Shown: positions 8,474-17,535 of the stretch, piece after piece | Layout: each line of letters starts with the position of its first letter | Numbering within the stretch: position 1 is the stretch's first letter | Assembly (NCBI RefSeq): GCF_004297125.1 | Contig: NZ_SCVD01000028.1 | Location: 124,001 to 188,000 of the forward strand | Direction: 5' to 3' | Origin: Phenylobacterium sp. | GTDB lineage: Bacteria > Pseudomonadota > Alphaproteobacteria > Caulobacterales > Caulobacteraceae | Length of the DNA: 64,000 bases | Program-made: the position numbers and the translations under genes | Notes under the pieces: model-generated | Database searches by the model: none | The model's input: only the letters and a program-made list of their open reading frames with translations | Told to the model about the DNA's origin: nothing

Positions 8474-9936
8474 CTCCGGTAGTCCCCGTTGATCTCGACG
8501 TACCGCTTGGTGAGATCGCAGGTCCAGACGGTGGAGCTGGCGCGGCCCATCCCGACGTCCACCGTCACCTCCAGCTCCTGCCGCTTCATGTAGGCGCTCA
8601 TCTTGGCCTCGTCGTAGCTCGACGCGATCAGGCCATCCTGCGCCGCCCAGTGGGGGCCGAACTTCACGCTCATCGAGTCGCGGTCCACCGGCTCGTCGGC
8701 CTTGCCCACAGCCATGACGATGCGGCCCCAGTTGGCGTCCTCGCCGGCGAAGGCGGTCTTCACCAGCGGGCTGTCGGCGACGGACTTGGCGATCTTGCGG
8801 GCCGAGGCGGCGCTCTCGGCGCCGGTCACGGTGATCTTGATGAACTTGGTCGCCCCCTCCCCGTCGCGGACGAGCTGGTGGGCCAGGTTCATCAGCACCT
8901 GTTCCAGCTTGTCGCGGAAGTCGGCCAGACGCCGGTCGCCCGCGCGGCTGATCTTCGGCGCCCCCGACTGCCCCGTGGCGAACAGCAGCAGGGTGTCGTT
9001 GGTGGAACGGTCTCCGTCCACCGTCACGGCGTTGAAGGTGTTGCGGGTGTAGAGGTTGCAGAGGTTCTGCAGCGCGCCGGGCGCGATCGCCGCATCCGTC
9101 ACCACGAAGGCCAGCATCGTCGCCATGTCGGGCGCGATCATGCCCGAGCCCTTGCAGATCCCGCCGATCCGGACGGTCACGCCATCGACCTCGGCCTCGG
9201 CATAGGCGCCCTTCGGGAAGGTGTCGGTGGTCATGATCGCGCGGGAAGCGCCGCCCCACCCGTCGGCCCTCAGCTTGTGCTCCAGGTCGGGCAGGCGGGC
9301 GGTGATCTTGGCGTCGTCCAGCAGCACCCCGATGACGCCGGTGGAGGCCACCATGACGTCGCGCTGGCGGCAGTCGAAGCGTTTGCCCACGGTGGCCGCC
9401 ACCCGGCGCACCGCGTCGGCCCCCGGCCGGCCGGTGAAGGAGTTGGCGCAGCCCGCGTTGACCACCAGGGCGCGGACGCCCTCGCCCTTGGTGGCCTCCA
9501 GGTGGCGCTTGCACCAGTCCACCGGCGCGGAGCCCACGCCGTGGCGGGTGAAGACGCCGGCGCAGCTCGCGCCTTCCGGGAAACTCATCACCAGGAGGTC
9601 GTCGCGCTCGTGCTTGTAGAAGCCGGCCCGGCCCGTCGCCATGGTCAGGCCGCGGATCGGCTTCATGCGCGGGAACGGCACGGCCAGGGGCGAGACCGGC
9701 ATGGCGGCCTTGTCCACCTTGCCCGCGGCGGGCGCCGGCGCGGGGGCGGCGGTGCGGTCGTCGAAGGCGCGGGCAGCCTTGTCGGCGCGCTTCAGCCCGG
9801 CGCGCTTCAAGGCGCTGGTCAGGGGGTCGAGGGCGCGTTCGAGGGCCTCGCCGACCACCTCCACGGGCTTGGGCGCCTTGCTCGCCGGCTTGGCGGGCGC
9901 GGCCTTCGGCGCTGCAGTCTTGGGCTTGCGGCTCAC
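8470..9936 (-). CDS. argJ: Bifunctional glutamate N-acetyltransferase/N-acetylglutamate synthase (ArgJ)
   Basis: 488 residues. ArgJ transfers the acetyl group from N-acetylornithine to glutamate in the cyclic arginine pathway. The autocleavage region is present as KGSGMIAPDMATMLAF, with cleavage expected between A and T and the Thr becoming the nucleophile. The family core starts around residue 79 (MPVSPLAVPFP), so there is an N-terminal extension of about 78 residues rich in Ala, Lys and Pro. ATG 9936 overlaps the stop of the upstream gene (ATGA), which favours the long form; ATG 9702 would give a standard-length enzyme. Confidence 0.94.
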   Translation of the reverse strand: MSRKPKTAAPKAAPAKPASKAPKPVEVVGEALERALDPLTSALKRAGLKRADKAARAFDDRTAAPAPAPAAGKVDKAAMPVSPLAVPFPRMKPIRGLTMATGRAGFYKHERDDLLVMSFPEGASCAGVFTRHGVGSAPVDWCKRHLEATKGEGVRALVVNAGCANSFTGRPGADAVRRVAATVGKRFDCRQRDVMVASTGVIGVLLDDAKITARLPDLEHKLRADGWGGASRAIMTTDTFPKGAYAEAEVDGVTVRIGGICKGSGMIAPDMATMLAFVVTDAAIAPGALQNLCNLYTRNTFNAVTVDGDRSTNDTLLLFATGQSGAPKISRAGDRRLADFRDKLEQVLMNLAHQLVRDGEGATKFIKITVTGAESAASARKIAKSVADSPLVKTAFAGEDANWGRIVMAVGKADEPVDRDSMSVKFGPHWAAQDGLIASSYDEAKMSAYMKRQELEVTVDVGMGRASSTVWTCDLTKRYVEINGDYRS

Positions 9937-10874
9937 TTGGCGGATCCCTTCTGGGGCGGGGCGACGGGCGCAGGCGTCGGCGCGGCCTTCGGCGCGTCGG
10001 CGGGCGGAACAGGCTTGGCTGCGCCAGGCTCGGCCTTGATCAAGGTCTCGACCTTGGCCTTGGCGCGCAACTTCTCCAGCAGGTCCCGGATGCGGTCGTA
10101 GGTCAGGAAACGGACGATCTGAGGGCGGGCGGCGTCGAGCGCGATCGGCTGTTCCTCTCGGACGTCCTCGACCTTCACCAGGGCGAAGCCGCCCTGGGCG
10201 GCGATCGGACCGACGAGTTGGCCGGGCTTGGCGTCCTTCAGGGCTGCCTCATACGCCTCGGGCATGACGTCGGTGGTGAAATAGCCCAGGTCGCCGCCGT
10301 TGAAGCGGGTGGCGGCGTCTCGGGACCGCTCCATGGCCAGGGCCTCGAAGCTGGCGCCGGCGGCGACTAGCTTGCGGACCTGCTCGACCTCGGCGGCGGT
10401 GGCCAGCACGATCTGGCGGGCGCGGATCTCCTGCGACCGGCGGGCCAGCTTCTGCTGCTCCTCGTAGAGGCCGCGGATGTTGTCCTCGGTGACGGCGTCG
10501 GCGACCGTGGTCTCGACCAGCATGTCGCCCATCACCCGGTCCTGGGCGGCGGTCAGGCGGCGCTGGGCCAGCGGGTCCTTGTCCAGCTTGCGGCGCTGGG
10601 CCTCGGCGGCCAGCAGCTTCTGGTCGATCACCTGGTCCATCATCTGGCGGAACAGGTCGGACGAGGCGTCCAGCGGCTCGCCCTCGCCGATCAGGCCCTG
10701 GGCGATGGCCTCGCGCTTCACGTCCGAGGCCCAGACCGTCTTGCCGTCCACCTTGGCCACGGCCTTGTCGCCGCGTTCGGGCGGGCTCGAGCTCTCGCCC
10801 GTGCGATCGCAGGCGGCCACGCTCAGCGCCAGCGCGACGGCGATCACGGTGGTGCGGAACGGGCCAAAGGCCAT
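9933..10874 (-). CDS. Lipoprotein parvulin-type peptidyl-prolyl isomerase
   Basis: 313 residues with a lipoprotein signal peptide ending SVAAC (Cys near residue 22). A SurA-like N-terminal helical region is followed by a parvulin/rotamase domain around residues 150-250 (RARQIVLAT, FNGGDLGYF, GQLVGPIAAQGGFALVKV). The C-terminal tail is Pro/Ala-rich. It should assist folding of exported proteins at the membrane. It overlaps argJ by four bases; the adjacency of such a gene with argJ and secA fits what I remember of caulobacterial gene order. Confidence 0.88.
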   Translation of the reverse strand: MAFGPFRTTVIAVALALSVAACDRTGESSSPPERGDKAVAKVDGKTVWASDVKREAIAQGLIGEGEPLDASSDLFRQMMDQVIDQKLLAAEAQRRKLDKDPLAQRRLTAAQDRVMGDMLVETTVADAVTEDNIRGLYEEQQKLARRSQEIRARQIVLATAAEVEQVRKLVAAGASFEALAMERSRDAATRFNGGDLGYFTTDVMPEAYEAALKDAKPGQLVGPIAAQGGFALVKVEDVREEQPIALDAARPQIVRFLTYDRIRDLLEKLRAKAKVETLIKAEPGAAKPVPPADAPKAAPTPAPVAPPQKGSAK

Positions 10875-11013
10875 GCGGCGATCCCTTGCGACGGCTCCCA
10901 GAAGAGCCGCCCGTGCCTAGCCATTTCCAGTCTGGGATGCAAAGGTTGGGGCCGAGTATTGTTGCGCCCAACCGAGGGCTCAAAAAATCCATTCGTTGGG
11001 AGGATCATTCCAA

Positions 11014-12183
11014 ATGCGCGAAGCCGTCGTCGTTTCCTATGCCCGCACCGGCCTGGCCAAGTCCGGCCGCGGTGGTTTCAACATGACCCCCACCGTCTCC
11101 ATCGCGGCGCACGCGGTGAAGCACGCGGTGGCCAAGGCGGGCGTCGACGGCGCGGACATCGAGGACGTGTTCATGGGCAACGTCGCCCACGGCGGCGGCA
11201 ACATCGCGCGCCAGGCGGGCCTGCTGGCCGGGTTGCCGGTGACGGCGTCGGGCGTGACCGTGAACCGCTTCTGCTCCTCGGGCCTGCAGACCATCGCCAT
11301 GGCCGCCAACCACGTCCGCAACGACGGCGCGCCGGTGGTGGTGGCCGGCGGTGTCGAGTCGATCTCGATGCCGAACATGGGCACGGGCCCGAGCAACTTC
11401 GACCCCGAGCTGACCAGGATGCACCCCGCCATCTTCATGGCGATGATCGACACCGCCGACATCGTGGCCGCCCGCTACAACCTGAGCCGCGAGTACCAGG
11501 ACGAATATTCCCTGGAGAGCCAGCGCCGCATGGCCGCCGCCCAGCAGGCGAACAAGTTCGCCGACGAAATCGTCCCGATGAAGACCAAGATGAAGACGGT
11601 CAACAAGGAGACGAAGGAAGAGTCGGTCGTCGACTACGTGGTGGATCGCGACGAATGCAATCGGCCCGACACCACCCTGGAAGGCCTCCAGAAGCTCCAG
11701 CCCGTCATGGGCGAAGGCAAGTTCATCACCGCCGGCAACGCCTCCCAGCTTTCGGACGGCGCCGCGGCCGTGGTGATCATGGAGGGCAAGGAAGCCGAGC
11801 GCCGTGGCCTCTCGCCCCTGGGCGTGTTCAAGGGCTGGGCCGTCGCCGGCTGCGAGCCCGACGAAATGGGCATCGGCCCGGTCTTCGCCATCCCGCGCCT
11901 GCTGGAGCGCCACGGCCTGAAGGTGGACGACATCGACCTGTGGGAACTGAACGAGGCCTTCGCCTCGCAATGCCTCTACAGCCGCGACAAGCTGGGCATC
12001 GACCCGGAGAAGTACAACGTCAACGGCGGCTCCATCGCCATCGGCCACCCCTTCGGCATGACCGGCGCGCGCCTGGCGGGCCACGTGCTGCAGGAAGGCA
12101 AGCGCCGCGGCGCCAAGCACGTGGTGGTCTCCATGTGCATCGGCGGCGGCATGGGCGGCGCCGGCCTGTTCGAGGTGTACTGA
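11014..12183 (+). CDS. Acetyl-CoA acetyltransferase (thiolase family)
   Basis: 389 residues from ATG 11014, preceded by a strong ribosome-binding site (GGGAGGA at 10998-11004). The thiolase catalytic triad is visible: nucleophilic Cys in NRFCSSGLQT near residue 88, His in IAIGHPFGMTGAR near residue 348, and the second Cys in SMCIGGGMGGAG near residue 378. It condenses or cleaves acyl-CoA in fatty acid oxidation or acetoacetyl-CoA metabolism. It is a stand-alone gene closed by a strong terminator; no FadB-like partner lies nearby. Confidence 0.92.
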   Translation: MREAVVVSYARTGLAKSGRGGFNMTPTVSIAAHAVKHAVAKAGVDGADIEDVFMGNVAHGGGNIARQAGLLAGLPVTASGVTVNRFCSSGLQTIAMAANHVRNDGAPVVVAGGVESISMPNMGTGPSNFDPELTRMHPAIFMAMIDTADIVAARYNLSREYQDEYSLESQRRMAAAQQANKFADEIVPMKTKMKTVNKETKEESVVDYVVDRDECNRPDTTLEGLQKLQPVMGEGKFITAGNASQLSDGAAAVVIMEGKEAERRGLSPLGVFKGWAVAGCEPDEMGIGPVFAIPRLLERHGLKVDDIDLWELNEAFASQCLYSRDKLGIDPEKYNVNGGSIAIGHPFGMTGARLAGHVLQEGKRRGAKHVVVSMCIGGGMGGAGLFEVY

Positions 12184-12225
12184 CCTCGGCAAGGCCCGGC
12201 CGCGAGGCCGTCAGCAAGCCTGTCG

Positions 12226-12256
12226 AAAGCCCCCCGCCCCGCGCGGGGGGCTTTTT
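12226..12256 (+). terminator. Rho-independent terminator of the thiolase gene
   Basis: AAAGCCCCCCGC (12226-12237) pairs with GCGGGGGGCTTT (12243-12254) around a 5-base loop and is followed by a T-rich run. Confidence 0.9.
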
Positions 12257-12428
12257 CTTTGGGTCTGCTGGCCGCCCGAACCGGATGACCGGGGGCGGCC
12301 GACTCCGAGCTGCACCAAACGCTTCATCGGCACGTCACACTACAAGACTACAGCTCCAGGTCTCAATCTGGATATAGCGAGCAATGTTGGCATTCCTCTG
12401 CTGTATCCGCCAACAAGGAGTCGGGGTC

Positions 12429-13133
12429 TTGTTTAAGCGTATTGCTGCCATATCCTTTGCCACAATCTCAATTGTGGGCGCCGCGCCTGCCAGTGCGGCC
12501 GAAGTTCTCACGAACGGTGATTTTCAACTGGGGCTGACCGGCTGGACCGCCTACACGACGGTCAATGGGACGATCGCCGAGCTCCCGAGCATGCCCGGCG
12601 CGCCGGCGCCGCAGGACGCATCGGTGGTGTCGTTCGACGTGACGGGCGGCGGCGCTTCGGACGCGCTGTTCCTCAACGCCGGCCGGATCGAGGGCTTCGG
12701 CGCCCCGGGCGCCGGCGGCGGCGTCTTCCAGACCTTCACCACCACGGGCGGCCTGGCGACCTTCTATGCAGACATCGCGGCCCTCTACACCCGCACCAGC
12801 GGCGCCTCGGACCTGGGGTTGCTGAGCGTGATCCTCGACGGCGTCGTCATGGACAGCCACGCGTTCGGCGGGGTCGGCTCCGGTCCTGCGACGTTGCGCG
12901 ACGCGCTCGGCTTCACGGCTGATCTCGCGGCGGGCCAGCACACCATCGCGCTGCAGGCCACCCGCAACTTCGCGCCGGCGCGCGGTGTCTTCTCGCAATA
13001 TTTCGACAACGCCTCGCTCGACGTGGCGGCGGTTCCCGAGCCCTCGACCTGGGCGATGATGCTGCTGGGCTTCGGCCTGGCGGGGGGCGTCGTGCGCCGG
13101 CGGCGTCGCCTGACGGCGAGCTTCGCCGCCTAG
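12429..13133 (+). CDS. PEPxxWA-CTERM sorting domain protein
   Basis: 234 residues from a TTG at 12429, supported by AAGGAG at 12415-12420 and by the signal peptide that begins there (LFKRIAAIS to APASAA). The mature part is a secreted beta-sandwich-like protein starting EVLTNGDFQLGLTGW. The C-terminus is VPEPSTWAMMLLGFGL followed by a GGVVRRRRR patch, the alphaproteobacterial PEP-CTERM variant recognised by an exosortase system for sorting to the envelope. No exosortase gene is in the window. The leader region 12257-12428 is less GC-rich and holds no other gene I can support. Confidence 0.88.
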   Translation: MFKRIAAISFATISIVGAAPASAAEVLTNGDFQLGLTGWTAYTTVNGTIAELPSMPGAPAPQDASVVSFDVTGGGASDALFLNAGRIEGFGAPGAGGGVFQTFTTTGGLATFYADIAALYTRTSGASDLGLLSVILDGVVMDSHAFGGVGSGPATLRDALGFTADLAAGQHTIALQATRNFAPARGVFSQYFDNASLDVAAVPEPSTWAMMLLGFGLAGGVVRRRRRLTASFAA

Positions 13134-13157
13134 GCTCGGGTCCCATCGCGATGGATC

Positions 13158-13188
13158 GGCCCTCCCTCGCGGGAGGGCCTCTTCGTTT
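13158..13188 (+). terminator. Rho-independent terminator of the PEP-CTERM gene
   Basis: GGCCCTCCC (13158-13166) and GGGAGGGCC (13171-13179) form a 9-bp stem with loop TCGC, followed by TCTTCGTTTC. Confidence 0.85.
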
Positions 13189-13342
13189 CGGGCGGACCCT
13201 GCTCGCGCCACGGGGCCGGTCAAGCTGACGCGGGTCCGCGCGTTGACTTGCGGGGGCTAGGTACTTAAGTCTCCCCCGCCCCAAAAGAGCGCATTTTCCA
13301 GGCGGGCGAAGGGCCCTGTCGCCGCCTCACGGACGTTTCCCT

Positions 13343-16102
13343 TTGAGCATCTTCCAACGGTTCTTCGGTTCTTCCAACGACCGCAAGGTCAAGGGCATGA
13401 GCGCCCGCGTGGCCAAGATCACGGCGCTGGAGCCCGCCATGCAGGCGCTCTCCGACGAGCAGCTGCGCGCCAAGACCGTGGAATTCCGCGAGCGGCTGGC
13501 CAAGGGCGCGACCCTGGACGACCTGCTGGAAGAGGCCTTCGCGGTCGTCCGCGAGGCCGCCCGGCGGGTGCTGGGCCAGCGGCACTACGACGTCCAGCTG
13601 GTCGGCGGGATGATCCTGCACCGGGGCGGCATCGCCGAGATGCGGACCGGCGAGGGCAAGACCCTGGTGGCCACAGCGCCGGTGTACCTGAACGCGCTCG
13701 AGGGCAAGGGCGTCCACGTCATCACCGTCAACGACTACCTCGCCCAGCGCGACAGCGAGTGGATGGGGCAGGTCTACCGCTTCCTCGGCCTGACGGTCGG
13801 CGTGATCGTGCACGGCCTCAGCCAGCACCAGCGCCAGGAAGCCTACGGCAGCGACATCACCTACGGCACGAACAACGAGTTCGGCTTCGACTATCTGCGC
13901 GACAACCTGGTCTACGACGTCTCCGAGATGGTCCAGCGCAGCCATAACTTCGCGATCGTCGACGAAGTGGACTCGATCCTGATCGACGAGGCCCGCACGC
14001 CGCTGATCATCTCGGGTCCCACCGAAGATCGGTCCGACTTCTACCGGACCATCGACCTGGTGGTGAAGGAGCTGATCACCGACACCACGACCTTCGAGTA
14101 CGACGAGAAGCAGCGTCAGGTGATGCTGACCGAAGAAGGCTCGGAGAAGGTCGAGGAGCTGGTGGCCGCCGCCGGTCACCTGGCCGAGGACTCGGCCGGC
14201 CTCTACGACCCCGCCAACATCTCGGTCGTCCACCACATCAACCAGGCGCTCCGCGCCAACGTGATGTACGTGCGCGACAAGGACTACATCGTCCGCGCCG
14301 GCGAAGTGATCCTGATCGACGAGTTCACCGGCCGCATGATGCACGGCCGCCGCCTGTCGGAAGGCCTGCACCAGGCCATCGAGGCCAAGGAAGGCGCCAT
14401 CGTCCAGCCCGAGAACCAGACCCTGGCCTCGGTGACCATCCAGAACTATTTCCGCCTCTACTCCAAGCTCTCGGGCATGACCGGCACGGCCGCCACCGAG
14501 GCCCAGGAGTTCGGCGACATCTACAAGATGGACGTCGCCGAGGTTCCGACCAACCGGCCGGTCCAGCGGATCGACGACGACGACGAGGTCTACCGCACCG
14601 CCGCGGAGAAGAACCGCGCCGTCGCCCTGCTGATCGAGGACTGCTACCGCCGCAAGCAGCCGATCCTGGTGGGCACGGTCTCGATCGAGAAGTCCGAGAC
14701 GCTGTCGGAGATCCTGAAGGCCCACACCTTCGAGCTGGACGGCAAGACCATCAAGGGCATCCCGCACAATGTGCTGAACGCCCGCTTCCACGAGCAGGAA
14801 GCCAGCATCGTCGCCGACGCCGGCATCCCCGGCGCGGTGACCATCGCCACCAACATGGCCGGCCGCGGCACCGACATCCAGCTGGGCGGCAACGTCGACA
14901 TGCGCCTGGCCAAGTGGCGCGAAGACCAGCGCGACGCCGGCATCGAAGTCACGCCCCAGCAGGCGCTGGACAAGAAGGCGGAGATCGAAGCCGACATCAA
15001 GGACCTGAAGGAACAGGCCCTGGCCTCGGGCGGCCTCTTCGTCCTGGGCACCGAGCGCCACGAGAGCCGGCGGATCGACAACCAGCTCCGCGGCCGGACG
15101 GGCCGCCAGGGCGACCCGGGCCACTCGAAGTTCTTCCTGTCGTGCGAGGACGACCTCCTGCGCATCTTCGCCGGCGAGCGCCTGGACTCGATCATGCGCA
15201 CCTTCGGCGTCCAGGAAGGCGAGGCGATCACCCACAAGTGGCTGAACAGCGCCATCGCCACCGCCCAGAAGCGCGTCGAGCAGCGCAACTACGAGATCCG
15301 CAAGAATCTGCTGAAGTACGACGACGTCATCAACGACCAGCGCAAGGCCGTGTTCGAGCAGCGCCAGGAGTTCATGGAAGCGACGGACCTGCAGGAGATC
15401 ATCGGCGAATTCCGCACCGATACGATCAACGACCTGGTCAACCGCCACCTGCCGCCAAAGGCCTATGCCGAGCAGTGGGACGTGGAGGGCCTGGACGCCC
15501 ACGTGCAGCAGTACCTGGGCCTGCAGCTTCCGATCGCCGAGTGGGCCGCCGAGGAAGGCATCGCCAACGAGGAGATCGAAGACCGCATCCGTGCGGCCGC
15601 CGAGGCCCGCGCCGCCGAGCGCAACACGATGGTCGGCGAGCACATGCGCACCATCGAGAAGAGCTTCCTGCTGCAGACCATCGACCTGCAGTGGCGCGAG
15701 CACCTGATGCACATCGACCACCTGCGCACGGTGATCGGCCTGCGCGGCTACGGCCAGCGCGATCCGCTGAACGAGTTCAAGACCGAGGCCTTCTCGCTGT
15801 TCGAGAAGCTGCTGCTGGACCTGCGCCAGAACGTCACCCGCTGGCTGATGACGGTGGAGTTCGCCTTCGAAGAGCCGCCGGAGCAGCCCCGCTCGCCGCA
15901 GACCTTCGAGGTCCACCTGGACCCGCTGACCGGCGAGAACGAGCTGGAGCGCGGCTTCACGCCCGACGGGATCTCGGCCGACCAGCGCCAGGCGCTGCCG
16001 ATCAGCGCCCTGCCCGACGGCTGGCAGGACACCGGCCGCAACTCTCCCTGCCCCTGCGGCTCGGGCAAGAAGTTCAAGCACTGCCACGGAGCGCTGGTCT
16101 AG
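13343..16102 (+). CDS. secA: Preprotein translocase ATPase SecA
   Basis: 919 residues. SecA powers protein export through SecYEG. Visible marks are the Walker A MRTGEGKT near residue 102, DEVDSILIDEARTPLIISG around residue 210, TNMAGRGTDIQLGG near residue 510, GRTGRQGDPG near residue 590, and a C-terminal zinc/SecB-binding SEC-C motif (CPCGSGKKFKHCHG). The start is TTG at 13343 giving MSIFQRFFGSSND; no better start lies in frame. A possible -35 TTGACT is at 13243-13248. It converges with the aminotransferase gene. Confidence 0.97.
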   Translation: MSIFQRFFGSSNDRKVKGMSARVAKITALEPAMQALSDEQLRAKTVEFRERLAKGATLDDLLEEAFAVVREAARRVLGQRHYDVQLVGGMILHRGGIAEMRTGEGKTLVATAPVYLNALEGKGVHVITVNDYLAQRDSEWMGQVYRFLGLTVGVIVHGLSQHQRQEAYGSDITYGTNNEFGFDYLRDNLVYDVSEMVQRSHNFAIVDEVDSILIDEARTPLIISGPTEDRSDFYRTIDLVVKELITDTTTFEYDEKQRQVMLTEEGSEKVEELVAAAGHLAEDSAGLYDPANISVVHHINQALRANVMYVRDKDYIVRAGEVILIDEFTGRMMHGRRLSEGLHQAIEAKEGAIVQPENQTLASVTIQNYFRLYSKLSGMTGTAATEAQEFGDIYKMDVAEVPTNRPVQRIDDDDEVYRTAAEKNRAVALLIEDCYRRKQPILVGTVSIEKSETLSEILKAHTFELDGKTIKGIPHNVLNARFHEQEASIVADAGIPGAVTIATNMAGRGTDIQLGGNVDMRLAKWREDQRDAGIEVTPQQALDKKAEIEADIKDLKEQALASGGLFVLGTERHESRRIDNQLRGRTGRQGDPGHSKFFLSCEDDLLRIFAGERLDSIMRTFGVQEGEAITHKWLNSAIATAQKRVEQRNYEIRKNLLKYDDVINDQRKAVFEQRQEFMEATDLQEIIGEFRTDTINDLVNRHLPPKAYAEQWDVEGLDAHVQQYLGLQLPIAEWAAEEGIANEEIEDRIRAAAEARAAERNTMVGEHMRTIEKSFLLQTIDLQWREHLMHIDHLRTVIGLRGYGQRDPLNEFKTEAFSLFEKLLLDLRQNVTRWLMTVEFAFEEPPEQPRSPQTFEVHLDPLTGENELERGFTPDGISADQRQALPISALPDGWQDTGRNSPCPCGSGKKFKHCHGALV

Positions 16103-16115
16103 GACCAGGCTCCGC

Positions 16116-17315
16116 TCAGCCTGCGGCAGCGGCGGAATAGCGCGAGGCCAGGCGGGCCTCGATCACACGCGACAGGCGCCGGACGCCCTCGTCGATCTCG
16201 GCGGGGCTCGGCAGGGAGTAGCTGAGGCGCAGGGTGTTCGGCTGCGGGTCCACCGCGAAGAACGGCGCGCCGGGCACGAAGGCGACCCGCTCCTCGGCCA
16301 GAGCCGCCTCCAGCAGTTGTGCGCCGTCCAGGCCCTCGGGAAGCTGCAGCCACACGAACATGCCGCCCTGCGGCTTCGACCAGGTCACCCCCATCGGCAT
16401 GTGGCGGGCCAGCGCCGTCTGCATCGCCGAGGCCCGCTCGCGGTAGTGGGCGCGCAGGCGCTCCAGGTGGGCGTCATATCCCTCGGCGACCACGCGGGCG
16501 GCGACCATCTGGTTGATCGTCGAGACGTGCAGGTCGCAGCCCTGCTTCAACAGCACCAGCTTGTCGATCACGGCCCTGGGCGCGCAGACCCAGCCCAGCC
16601 GCAGCGCCGGCGAGAGGGTCTTGGAGAAGGTGCCGCAGAAGAGCGTGCGCGCGTTCTCGATGGAACCGGACCGGGCCACGTCCAGGGCGATCAGCGACGG
16701 CTCGTCGGTCCCGGCGAAGCGCAGCTCGCGATAGGCCCCGTCCTCGACCACGACCAGGTCGTGGGCGGCGGCCCGATCCAGCAGCGCCTCCCGCTCGCGG
16801 CGGGGCATGGTGCGGCCCGAAGGGTTGGCGAAGTCCGGGACCAGATAGGCCAGGCGGGCCCCGGCCGGGACCTCGCCGTCGAGGTCGGCGTAGGTCGGCT
16901 CGTAGGCGTTGAAGGCGCCCAGGGCGCCCATGTAGGTCGGCCGCTCGGCCAGGACCGTGTCGCCCCGGCTCAGGAACAGCTTGCCGATCAGGTCCAGGGC
17001 CTGCTGCGAGCCGGCGGTGATGACGATGTTGCCCTCGTCGCAGGGAACGCCGCCCAGGGTCATCCGCTCGGCGATCCAGCGGCGCAGCGCCGGCAGGCCT
17101 TCGCTGATGGAATACTGCAGCGCCTGCGGCCCCGACTGCGCCAGCACCTCGCCGTAGAGCTCCGAGATGCGTTCGGTCGGGAACAGCGCCGGATCGGGGA
17201 TGCCACCGGCGAAGGACAGGATGTCGGGCTGATCCAGCAGCTTCAGCAGCTCACGGATCTCGGAGGCGCGGACATGCGCCATCCGTTCACTGAAGCGGGC
17301 GGTCCAGGCGGTCAT
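16116..17315 (-). CDS. PLP-dependent class I/II aminotransferase (LysN/2-aminoadipate type)
   Basis: 399 residues of the MocR-related, stand-alone fold type I aminotransferase family. Visible are AGSQQALDLIGKLFL (phosphate-side loop), DFANPSGRTMPRRER, and the PLP lysine in FCGTFSKTLSPALRLGW near residue 230. Relatives act on 2-aminoadipate, branched-chain or aromatic amino acids; the substrate is not evident. The gene is preceded by a short leader ORF and hairpins, hinting at attenuation by an amino acid signal. Confidence 0.88.
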   Translation of the reverse strand: MTAWTARFSERMAHVRASEIRELLKLLDQPDILSFAGGIPDPALFPTERISELYGEVLAQSGPQALQYSISEGLPALRRWIAERMTLGGVPCDEGNIVITAGSQQALDLIGKLFLSRGDTVLAERPTYMGALGAFNAYEPTYADLDGEVPAGARLAYLVPDFANPSGRTMPRREREALLDRAAAHDLVVVEDGAYRELRFAGTDEPSLIALDVARSGSIENARTLFCGTFSKTLSPALRLGWVCAPRAVIDKLVLLKQGCDLHVSTINQMVAARVVAEGYDAHLERLRAHYRERASAMQTALARHMPMGVTWSKPQGGMFVWLQLPEGLDGAQLLEAALAEERVAFVPGAPFFAVDPQPNTLRLSYSLPSPAEIDEGVRRLSRVIEARLASRYSAAAAG

Positions 17316-17356
17316 CGGGGAAGCTCCATCAAGGGTGCGGATGGAGGGTCTCGAGG

Positions 17357-17386
17357 CCGATCCGTCCGCGGGTTTGCGGGGATCGG
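17357..17386 (-). promoter_or_regulatory. Stem-loop between leader ORF and aminotransferase start
   Basis: On the minus strand CCGATCC-CCGC pairs with GCGG-AC-GGATCGG (+ strand arms 17357-17369 and 17376-17386). A second smaller inverted repeat, CCATC/GATGG, lies at 17326-17344, just before the aminotransferase ATG. No T run follows, so Rho-dependent or translational control would fit better than an intrinsic attenuator. Confidence 0.5.
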
Positions 17387-17399
17387 CGGGAGTGAGCAG

Positions 17400-17474
17400 C
17401 TAGCTGCGCACGACCTCGCGACGCCCCGAACGGGCGGCGGCTACCTTCAAGGCGAGGGCGAGGCGCAGGCTCAT
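17400..17474 (-). CDS. 24-codon leader ORF upstream of the aminotransferase
   Basis: ATG at 17474 is preceded by a strong Shine-Dalgarno sequence (GGAGG, 8 bases upstream). The frame reads MSLRLALALKVAAARSGRRE and a few more residues before TAG, ending 84 bases upstream of the aminotransferase start. It has four Leu, several Ala and six Arg, but no run of a single amino acid. A small palindrome (CCGCT/AGCGG, 17491-17503) lies just upstream, between a GTGACA -35-like and a TTATGG -10-like sequence. Probably a regulatory leader peptide; the length makes this tentative. Confidence 0.5.
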   Translation of the reverse strand: MSLRLALALKVAAARSGRREVVRS

Positions 17475-17535
17475 GATGCAGCCTCCATAACCGCTGAAAG
17501 CGGCGCTGTCACGGTCCAGTCGGAGGGAAGTGGCC

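Noticed and set aside
13265..16087. A 940-codon open frame antisense to secA
   Set aside because: It is the mirror of a highly conserved gene in GC-rich DNA, with Ala/Gly/Leu/Val-biased composition and no family motif or ribosome-binding site.
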